Shown here one piece after another: positions 56,001 to 61,100 of a stretch of 64,000 nucleotides of DNA. The notes below the pieces were generated by a model. It did not search any database, had not been told where the DNA came from, and was given only the letters and a program-made list of their open reading frames with translations. The position numbers and the translations under genes were made by a program. Positions within the stretch are counted from its first letter, which is position 1, and each line of letters opens with the position of its first letter. This DNA comes from Gemmataceae bacterium. Its GTDB lineage: Bacteria; Planctomycetota; Planctomycetia; Gemmatales; Gemmataceae. The stretch covers positions 18,780-82,779 of the forward strand of contig SHZY01000005.1 of the NCBI GenBank assembly GCA_009692065.1, in the 5' to 3' direction.

Positions 56001-58006
56001 TCACCGGCGCGCCGGTCGTCCTTGGCACGGTGCCCGTCACCAACGGCGTGGCCAATCTGCCGTACGCCTCACTGGCCCTGGGCACGCACACGATCCAGGC
56101 CCAGTACCTCGATACCATCGCCAACCCGAATTTCCTGGCGAGCGCCACGAGCACGGTGACGCAGATTGTGCGCAAGGCGAGCACCCTCAACGTCAGCACG
56201 ATCGCCGGGGCCGTGTACGGCCAGCCGCTGACTTACACGATCACCGTAACGGGCACTCCGGGCGTCCCGACGGGAACCGTTACGCTGACCGAAGGGGCTA
56301 CAACCCTGGGTAGTGACGCCCTCACGACCGTCGCCGGTGTCGCCACGGCCGTGATCACGCTGCCGGCCGGATTGAACCCGGGCAGCCACACGCTGGTGTT
56401 CAGCTACGGCGGCGACGCAGTTCCAGCATTCGGCTTCGCACCGAGCACCAAGACCATCACGCAGTCGGTCGCCGCCGCCGGCACGACGACGACCCTCGAT
56501 CCTCTCTCGGCCGTTCCATTTGGCACTCAGGTGACGTTCACCGCCACGGTCAACACCAAGGCTCCGAGCGAGGCAAGCGCCCCGTTGTCGGGCAGCGTCA
56601 CCTTCAAGGACGGGGCCAGGACGCTTGCGACGGTGAATCTCGCCGGCAACAACGTCGTCACCTTCACGACCACGACGCCGCTCACGCTCGGCAGCCATAC
56701 CATCACCGCCATCTACATCGGCGCCAGTCCGCTGTACACAGCCAGCACCTCGCCGGAACGCACGCAGACAATCACGGCCGGCGGCACCGCAACGACCCTC
56801 GGCCAGTTGACCGAATCCAACTACGGCCAAACGGTCACGTTCAACGCCACGGTGACATCTGCCAGCGGCGCGACGCCCGTGGGCACAGTGAAGTTCAAGG
56901 ATGGCAGCGTCGTATTGTCGACCAAGACGCTGGTCAACGGCGCCGCCTCATTCACCACGGAGGCCACGCAGTTGGCCAAGGGCGATTACACCATCACGGC
57001 GGTTTACACGCCAAGCAACGGCAACTTCGTGACGAGCAGTTCAGCGCCGCAGATTCAAGCGGTTGCCGCCGCCACCACCTCGACGACGCTGACGTCGTCC
57101 TCGGTATCCAACAACTCCATCTACGGCCAGCAGGTTACCTTCTCCGCGACGGTGAAGGTAACCAGCGCAGTGTCTCCGGGAGTCACGCTGACGCCGACGG
57201 GAACGGTAACGTTCAGGGACGGAGGAACTACTTTGGCGACGGTAGCCATGGTAGCCGGCAAGGCAACCTACAAGACCTCGATCTTGGTCGCCGGCTTCGG
57301 ACATCCGATAACGGCCACATACAACCCGACGACCCCGCCGGGGAATTTCGTCACCAGCAACGACGCCCTGACGCAGACAGTCGATCGGGCCAATACCACG
57401 ACCAAGCTGACCTCGGTCCCGGCGTTCTGGGCCGTCGGTCAGTCCACGAACTTGAGCGCTACCGTCACCTCCGCGACCGGCGCGGTGCCGGTCGGCACGG
57501 TGACCTTCACGATCACGGGTCCGGGCGTTTACTCCTTCACGTCGGCCGCCCTGAACCTGGTCGCAGGCAAGGCGACGTTCGCCGGCTACGTCTTCCCCGG
57601 TACGATCGGCAACTACACCGTCACCGCGACCTACGCCCCGGCGACGGTGCCCAACCAGAACTTCAACTCCAACAGCGCCTCGAGCGGATCGCTGACCCAG
57701 ACCGTCCGCAAGAGTACTACGGCCGCACTCACCTCGGTGGCCACCAGCCAAGACGTCGCCTTGAACGCCAAGATTTCGGGCGTCGGCGGCGTGCCGACGG
57801 GCACCGTGAGCTTCTATAAAATCGTCAACGGCGTTCAGGTTTTCCTGGGAACCGGCACCGTGAACGCCAGCGGAGTGGCCTCCTTCTTCGCCAACCTCGC
57901 CAGCGGCAGCCACACCATTCACGCCATCTACTCGGGCGATTCGATCTTCAACCCCGCCAGCGTGACCGGCACTGTACAAGGCAAAGTCACCGGGCGCCTG
58001 GTGTAA
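41087..58006 (+). CDS. Giant surface protein: PATR repeats, BNR-like propeller, FN3-like and Ig-like arrays
   Basis: A 5639-aa protein. The N-terminus is basic and carries LHLEELESRLAPANF, the motif that opens many giant planctomycete exported proteins. Residues ~45-1690 and ~2400-4260 contain many autotransporter-associated beta-strand repeats (GAGRLTLARDNTYSGTTYVN type) interleaved with ~90-residue FALTFNGQTTGDLAF modules. FN3-like modules (TYYYVITAIDSYGES) occur near 580, 2540 and 2910. Residues ~1690-2400 form a BNR/sortilin-type propeller (GGGYWKTIDGGVHWTPMFD, TTDGGTTW, SPDGGQNWTDIS). Thirteen Ig-like modules end the protein. No autotransporter barrel, sortase motif or PEP-CTERM is visible. 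An adhesin or cell-surface structural role is inferred. A paralogue follows directly. Confidence 0.9.
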   Translation: MASFNLARWLRLLRRSRVKTIERSPRIRLHLEELESRLAPANFIWTGGSGLNSNWGTATNWLDGVAPSAVVSASDPADLIFGSQGASSLSPVDNISNLTVNSITISSNNYDLKLFAGTQAIKLGTAGSGSGTISVAAGITSATIEFPMALSAPSGSQQFFSIGSGSTLTLTATAALSGNSGSELTKQGTGVLELNADSSNFLGPINLEANGGTISIGHSNALGQGNVTVGSNSQIELDAGATNLTVGNSLTLFGPGRVGHGSLYNLDGNNKWIGPVVMGTNTNFDAAQGTSLELAEKLTDSSAPFNVTKIGPGTVIFSHANTYRGTTTVNDGILTIRDGQALGSIPTAGTTVNVNNILGTIGTLRLEDPTDIGFTVFGVPLTLNGTGFDGNGALNNFQANNTWTGPITLGSPSPAGVAPRIRVDSFNAIETRLFLTGVIGDVTPPTAPFNLTKTGTGDLVLAPTNSSDVGTANLYHGTTTIQEGTITLRDSQGLGPATKTALTTVQNGASLNLESNVGHVDSITNTVNRLNVSAHINIDGDGYNGAGALNSVSGINRYTVAFVQSPVQAAVTGTPGGNLVSGTTYYYVITAIDSYGESLASNEKTFTANGTDKTAVLSWSQVAGATGYKIYRSTISGSYSPGNHFVKKVVGGATLTANDTNLPAPTVGSPPKVLPIITIRQAGTGAAIGVVAEPFQTPTNDYFTNDYSLTITGGITDVGANQDQLTLSKVGSGHLILPNANTSFFGPTRIKQGWITIQDPNALGGPIVGVQEVQPHVTVVNPAALMFKPFIPGTSFTFSHNLDLTGFGIDHPFSLINKQGVLENLAGINTVVGNLNLGGKAGIGVEKVEPTIASNLTLTGETTGRATTINVGSNANGNKNEDDNVIDTSSLGGTLTINADVLGLPDDVRVYLGDFVASPGTAILVYDSTTNGDYTNPTSKNAAVVTMVYNTTTATATAVESTGTGWNLGPTVTNYAALPSTFLTIVLNQGGARNNRTQWSYTATFVPDGNGILGITKLGSQRLEMLGAGIYQGSVNVKAGVLRVRNNTALGAVDNATTVEPGAALELAPQVSALNGGLDSGLSIWNNHLTLNGTGNSAFGDAALVVLSKDVLWHGPLTLNSNTTVNFQSALANKPVNTLKATYLNPITGNPTLTGTTPTVDVTTSTPGGGGLNAAQTFTFGGTVTGGTFKLTYDDGIVAPVTVTVTFSTNPNTLIQNIANALSFIPALAGNFGVALVSPIIDVHPNSRLIVTGAIDDANNPTTNGTDLFVSGGGELVLGGANSTYRGTTFVQQGILTLQSGQALGGTGLTGVQELALSGAIAGSTQFTLSYAGAPTPVITYQGNASDAATIQTRLRALPTIGNNVSVIQANPGVFLITFTGGLATTTTLVRAQVTGGFGIAAVGMDGGTVVANNSQLQLEGGITVGGEPLVIQGTGNNLETAVQTFTVGSDTVQPTGTFALNFNGAATGTANLPFYTTAGTLQQALQNLTTINGVGGQVNVHLLSYYAGANETQQINFTDYVNGETYQLYFDPANGPATLGYNLTFPIFYQGNPFLEVANIVAALQGLPTIGAAGIAGSIGFGAVGTLLGGDEFAGFSFLGGLADQPLPLVQASVVNSAIGSVGVSRIKAGEIGSKTYSVEFQGSFAALPQPELTITAVAGSTNVTTPTTTIVGGSQNATPTQWFSLGPTPITSATVFNGGGVTQPSSGRVTGIDVQQSFADDIYISTAGGGYWKTIDGGVHWTPMFDNVGGAVTFGGAVTIAQNTPNLIYYGGGEGNSSSDSYYGSGVYLNGVLLTNLDGSNPLDGRAINRIVVDPTNTLKIWVAVDDESVTNGLADNAGIWRYDASLDPAWVNTTAAAGLPSSNTNYSDLVYDKVNDILYAGLGNAFGAASNDIIVSTNGGASWTKANIDTIVGATIGNIKLTVAGPNIAYASIADAVAQNVLAVVQTTDGGTTWTAVADYYGANGNLAGDYLEPQGWYDNAIVARTIGGNDHVFVGGVDQGFGTFFVQWSADAGATWIDISQDTATGMGPHTDVHGMVLDANNNLLVATDGGVWRATLDYTAGTLTKWDNLNGDLSTVQMNGVSVQPGATGVILGGAQDNGTFRFTGASLGWKQVDQGDGGGVRFVPTQNNVAYHVLNGRIQQSLDGGLTWNFRVFGSASLYFPFSVDPLDPNRLVLGGDSLQESLDQAASFNTLPDPVTSVFGNSINSLALAQYQGKFQPDPAFPTLTDVGANTYVPDTIYIANNKKLYVTKVHATANTWSPNRAPSALMAANTTIENLEVDPTDSNIVYVVVNGRIGTDDQQRVFVSPDGGQNWTDISAGLPDLPAWKLVIDPRTNDLYLGTDIGVYGTAISFATGTPVITGWQKYGVGLPNVQVKDLEIDTVANTVTIGTYGRGAWQFYLNDNTLPTAPANPGALRSISGNNSWTGPITLVGPTTFSANGSQALQNGLSASSLNILGSISDGAATNAYTLTKIGGGDILLSGTNTYAGVTDIREGNLDVRNANALGGATITGVQALTLVTPTAPTQHTPTLVDNAGLNPQNKTYYYQVTALSATGESIATNEMSITTTLLNQAIRVSWTPVTGAIGYNVYRFTAPAPYVSPALLISIPFGATSSYLDDGSIIALSNGVPPVMQFDLMFGTGAGSQTGALTYTGTAADAGAIQASLNGLTTIGGAAASVSVIRTGPGLFLITFAGSLASTTTPILPVVTSQPGSASVTPGGGTIVQYGAALELESNLNLEPVTLNGDGVKPNYGGHFTGAMRSLSNTNTYTGTVTLNTNATIGVESGSVLTFARNAANPNPNGITDNGVGYSLNKEQEGTFILQTPDSYGSATAGTTVDQGILNIQHSAALGVPGTTTTVRDGSQLQIQRSTVSRPTQNAPSLQAGGALAVGTTYYYVITAITPSGESVPSNEQSRTPTAGNRTVGLSWNAVVGATGYRVFRSTTPDVYTDALLTTINTGATTTFTDAGAAVGAGTPVGPAPVNVTSENLVLSGTGIAGTGAFLNVDGNNSWGSAANTLTLTSVPAFAPNTTPLGTVSFGVAKPTDTLTIGSQVVEQTLTTLPAPDGPLSTGLTKVGAGRLTLARDNTYSGTTYVNAGILRIQSSGSLGINAASDVQRITVFGNLASDKFTLTFNGQSTGQLLYNVPPTGGVTTTDSLLNALENLTTIGAGNVTVSQATITLATPSGAQTGYIYTVTFAATFLNSQGGMGQPLFTATPFGATNLSVNRVADGGIGAWVKAGAALELDGDPLGTASSISIPAAERLLLEGTTGVGGTGGLRNISGNNIWGGPVTLDTSAGITTDSIGADAGTMLTIVGVVQDPIANLLPSPIPPADLTKVGAGTLIFPTANSYTGNTFINEGALNIRDDQALGVNTSAVQTLAVNGTSSTFTLTFKTQTTGSLNVGLPASGGVGPTASLQNALNALSSINAGGGSVVVTQLGNVYSVYFNGPPLAMTAQPLLVATVAPGFGTTVDIAPAMLGAESDTVVAAGASLQLQHDAALVESSGKPLFLNGQGLGQNGALDSVAGSNSIAPTTPIALQSAASIGAEASALLSITQGITDLSQTQTLTFPVGTVGYTLSFDGLTTISQNFSGSSATNITTIRNVLNGLATIQLQGGSVTVAFVGSTTYTITFGGRMVGTNWPAIVGTRISNGAIFTATTAMNSNGFGMTKYGPGAADFTGTAPNLYTGMTNVVAGTLLLSKPDGVNSIAGDLTVGNIGIAEVQTVTITGTSGTFALTFNGQTTGDLAFNVPASGGVTATASMQNALTAVASIGGVGGTATVTKLGNVYTVTFGGTLLGADLPTLGVSGSAAGSAATVTNGGRFSPAGSAIAWLQNPNQIVNTSNVLVNGDGLLDLNGNTETFGPTLRIVDGQVKTGDASLVLLNGNSLNMTGGTITNTHTAAPGGIDLRGGITAISTATEPATIRGAGNVNLANSTRTFTVNDGPNGSDLIILSDVADLSGNINTGITKAGAGRLELGAANDYLGTAILNAGDVQVDSVENVTLSGFVAGNKFRLILNGNQTNLIDYTGVAATDAAAIQAALNTVLASLGAFGAATVEPIATDSFRVLFGSTLTGIDVEPMTGSGPGTFNIARVRTIRSVLLSGGSVSGTGTVQTISMASTGTVNPGDNGRPVGVGILHTTGNVTWNSNTTFHVGLRNTNPGSPPVAGIDNDQLEVGGNLILGNGAGSGAQNALLTGSPGAGIQIGDQFTIIRATGTITGLFDGFIGATRAPINDGGVVFLNGQKYTVNYFAQSVVLTRQLAIFSSFTMTADHNASVYGQEVTYTVTAVPEPGASLSTAAPAVNFILDTPLYTQTVAIDKTTGVATFTPQAHFNLLWVPGVDHTVSAVFSDANNVFATANSTPNAIIQKVNLNTVRSIAMSSNPVVTPTTPVYGQAVNIIASISTVVTPDVAGASNPTGNTKFIVDSLPALTYFIPINPYAGPPATQTATLTLPGNLLLSPGPHTVTCQYVGTPNAYGGDGNYAASVAPVSFTLTIQADSTTVKFPTQPTTSNLGQTATFQVQVIPGIPGSIGAPTGFINFYDGSTSNAPLNNSPIPHNGGTVSFSTANLLLGGHTIIATFTSTNANYTGSQKNYGFTVNAATTATAITNVAPPNPTYGQAVVFTMQVAPSPAIAPAFGLPTGTITLHDVSAAGPVLGTGNITSSNGQATVTTTAFGLTTGNHNLFAVYSGNGQFGPSTGTLSLTVAQATTSVGLSANPVGGATWQPSQPIQLTANVTASVGNVPTGSGSVVTFKDGAATLGTALVGAGGVATLASFQSNTLTAGAHNFTATYTDAAGNYATSTGTLNNYAITSAPTTVTSISVDIASGTGVFGQPIALTAAITSPAGVVNVGIVTFVDTSNGNLILGTANVAAGTATLSNITTLTAISHNIKATYTNAANNYFLTSFNTLNGYLVNPAATSITSFTNTPSTSALSQSVAFSVTVVSQNSSTAIVKEGTVRFTDITGAPVVLGTVPVTNGVANLPYASLALGTHTIQAQYLDTIANPNFLASATSTVTQIVRKASTLNVSTIAGAVYGQPLTYTITVTGTPGVPTGTVTLTEGATTLGSDALTTVAGVATAVITLPAGLNPGSHTLVFSYGGDAVPAFGFAPSTKTITQSVAAAGTTTTLDPLSAVPFGTQVTFTATVNTKAPSEASAPLSGSVTFKDGARTLATVNLAGNNVVTFTTTTPLTLGSHTITAIYIGASPLYTASTSPERTQTITAGGTATTLGQLTESNYGQTVTFNATVTSASGATPVGTVKFKDGSVVLSTKTLVNGAASFTTEATQLAKGDYTITAVYTPSNGNFVTSSSAPQIQAVAAATTSTTLTSSSVSNNSIYGQQVTFSATVKVTSAVSPGVTLTPTGTVTFRDGGTTLATVAMVAGKATYKTSILVAGFGHPITATYNPTTPPGNFVTSNDALTQTVDRANTTTKLTSVPAFWAVGQSTNLSATVTSATGAVPVGTVTFTITGPGVYSFTSAALNLVAGKATFAGYVFPGTIGNYTVTATYAPATVPNQNFNSNSASSGSLTQTVRKSTTAALTSVATSQDVALNAKISGVGGVPTGTVSFYKIVNGVQVFLGTGTVNASGVASFFANLASGSHTIHAIYSGDSIFNPASVTGTVQGKVTGRLV
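53896..58003 (+). repeat. Array of 13 Ig-like modules in the giant protein
   Basis: Thirteen successive units of ~80-115 residues share the layout T-x-[VL]-hydrophobic, [VF]GQxVTFTATV, GTVTFKDGxxxLGT and L..GSHTITAxY. They are separated by short linkers such as TQTV, TQSV or LTVA. They resemble bacterial Ig-like (Big_3/Ig_5-type) stalk domains. The units are diverged, so expansion is not recent. Confidence 0.8.
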
Positions 58007-58115
58007 TGCAAGAAGGTCCGTGTTCAGTAGTCAGTTGCAGCAAAAGTTATTTACCCATGACTACGGACTACGGAGTACGGATTCTTAGCTCCTGATTCTT
58101 CATAAGGCTGGTCCC

Positions 58116-61100
58116 ATGTTCTCATTCAATCTTGTTCGCTGGATAAGGTCTCTGGTGCGTTCGCGCGGCAGGACCTTCGAGAAAAAACCCCGCTTTCGGC
58201 TCCACCTGGAAGAGCTGGAGAATCGCGTTGCGCCCGCCCTTTTCACGTGGACGGGGAATGATACGCTCGTCAACGGGGCCGCCGCCAACAAGTGGAGCAT
58301 CAATAGCAACTGGGCCGGAAACGTGGCGCCGACGGCCGGAGTGCCGGTGCAACTGAATTTCCAGAACCTCGGCACCTCCTTTTTCACCGCCGAAAACGAC
58401 ATCCCCAACCTCGTGGTCGACCAGCTCACGATCGCCACGGATAGCTCCACGGACGCAACTCATACTTTCAGGCTGACCGGCACCCAGATACTCACGCTGG
58501 CGAACCCCACGACGAACACCGCTTCGCTCTTCGTCAACACGGGCTCTCTCAACAGCGTCATCACGATGAGCATTCAGCTCGGCAATACGGTTGCCAGCTC
58601 CGAATCGATCACCATTCAGCCGTCGGCTTCGCTGACCATCGGACCGCAAATTGCTTTGGGTCTGCCGGGCACGGGGCAACTCCTCAGCAATAACAGCGTC
58701 GCCCAGCTCAGCAAGGACGGCGTCGGGCCACTGACTCTGTCAGGCGATAACAGCGGTTATCTTGGCCCGCTCACCATCAATCATTCGATCGGCAACGGCG
58801 GCGTAATCATCACGCACACCAAGGCGCTGGGCGCCTCGGTCACCTCCGAGCTGCAGCTCCTCTCGATCAGCGGTGCCACGCCCAACGTCACCCAGGTCAC
58901 CCTGACCTACCCCGACGGCATCACCAATCCATCGACCGTGTTCACCTTCCAGGGAGACTTGACCGACGCACCGACGATTCAGCTCGCCCTCAACAACCTG
59001 TTCAACACGCTGGGTTTTCTCGGCGCCCCGGTCACCGTCACGCGGACCGCCAGCGGCTCAGGCAGCGCCAGCTTTTCGCTGGCCTTCGGCGGCACCATGG
59101 CCGCGATCAATGTGCTGCAACTCAACGCCTCGGCCAGCGGCGGCGCCGGCAATACCACCCTGGCGCAGGGCGGCGCGCCGAATCTGACCACGATCACCAC
59201 CAACACCGAACTGCAGGTCAACATTGCGAGCTCGGCCGCCGTGCCCAATCCGACGGTAACCAATCCGCTGGTCGTTTCCGGCAACGGCGTGGACAACTTT
59301 TCTGGCGCCATCGTGCGCAATGTCGCGGACGCCGCGGGGCGCAGCGCCACGCTGGCCGGCGATATTCTGATTCGCAGCGATGTCACCATCGGCGGCGTCC
59401 TTAACTCAACGCTGGTCACCACCGGCATGATCAGCGATTCGGCCACGTTCGAGCTCACCAAGGAAGGGCTCGGCACCCTCTACCTGAACCCGTCCGAAGC
59501 GTCTTCCGCCGTCAACAACTTCCAGGGCGGCAACTTTTATCACGGCCACACCAACATCAATAGCGGCCTTGTGCAGTTCGGACATCCGTTCGCGATGGGC
59601 GCTGGCGGCGCCACCACGTTCGTGAACACCAACCTCAACGAAACCGGCCGCCTGGAAATCAACTACACAAGCAATCCGAATATCCCCGCCCAGTACCTGT
59701 ATTACGCCCACGTGCAGACCGTCACCCTCACCAACGCGATCCCAGGCACCACCACCTTCACCCTGAATTTCAACGGCGCCTCAACCCTGCCGATCACCTA
59801 CAACACCAATATCTTTGCCATCACCACGGGCCGCCTCAATGGCCTGTCCACGATCGGCGGCATCGGCGCCAGCGTGATCGTGACGCAGACCGGCTCCACG
59901 CTCTTCATTACTTTCGGCGGCAGCCTGGGCGGGCTCGATATTCCGACCCTCAACGCCACCATCACCTCCGCCTTCGGCACCGGATCCATCGACGTCGGCA
60001 CCGTCAACGGCACCGTGCCGGTCGGCTTTCAGATCCCCAACCAATACCTTCAGACTACTTACAGCAACATCACGCCGCTCACCAATCTCGCTGGCCACAA
60101 CACCTGGGCACAACCCACAGCGAACACGGCCCCGCTAGCGATCAAGCTGATGAACACCCAGCCCATCAGCGTCGCCCAGTTCTGGAATTTCACCATCGAC
60201 GGCAAGATCGGCAACGCCACGTTCATCAAGACGGGCCTCGGCCGCATCATCCTGCCGCACCCCAACCCGATCACCGCCAGCATCGTCATCAGCCAGGGAC
60301 AATTGAACGTCCGCGATTCCAATGCGATGAACGGCTTCAGCCCGACGCTTTCCTCGGGCGCCAGCATCGAGTTGCAGGCCGACCCATTCCCGGACTCATC
60401 CGGCCTGGCCGGCGTCTATAACCTTTACTTCCCGTCCACCGTAACCTTCGGTCTCAGCGGCTTTGGCGCGTATAACGAAGGCGCGCTCAACAATATTAGC
60501 GGCGTCAACATCATCCAGGGGAACGTGACGCTTGTCGGCGGCACCAGTATCGGCGTCGATCCTGATCCCGATCCCGCCAACATCCAGGGCATCACGGCCA
60601 ACATCTTGAGCCAGCTCACGATCAATGGCGTAGTCTCGGGCAGCACCCTGACCAAGGTCGGGTATGGCGAACTCGTGCTGACGGGGGCAAACACCTTCAC
60701 CACTGCCACCGGCCAGAACCGTTATCAGCTCTTCATCGACAAGGGCTGGGTCACGGCCCAAAATGCCCTCGCCCTGGGCAAAATCTATGGTGGCATCAAT
60801 CCCGTCCTGCAGCCTGGCGTTCAGGTATTCGACGGCGGCTCCATCATGTTGAAGCAAGATCTCGCCGGCAACAACTTGACCCTCCCGTACACCTTCGCTC
60901 TCAATGGCACCGGCATCAATCATCGCTTCCCCTGGCTGAACCAGACGGGGGCCCTGGTCAATCTCGACGGCAACAATGTCATCACCGGCCAGGTCTACCT
61001 CAACGGCACCGCCGCAATCGGTGTGCAGATTGACGGCGCGATTCAGCCCTACTCGAACGTCAGCCAACTCCTGCTGACCGGCGCCATCCACGACGGCGCG

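Noticed and set aside
41132-57979. Long minus-strand ORFs antisense to the giant gene (for example 46208-48439, 50513-52804)
   Set aside because: They mirror the codon bias of the GC-rich plus-strand gene; their translations are low-complexity G/A/V/R/E with no domains, and the plus frame is continuous with clear modules.
53896-58003. CRISPR-like repeat array
   Set aside because: The periodicity is that of diverged Ig-like protein modules, not short identical direct repeats with spacers; no CRISPR array was seen anywhere.
41087-58006. Classical type V autotransporter
   Set aside because: Passenger-type PATR repeats are present but the C-terminus is Ig-like with no beta-barrel domain.
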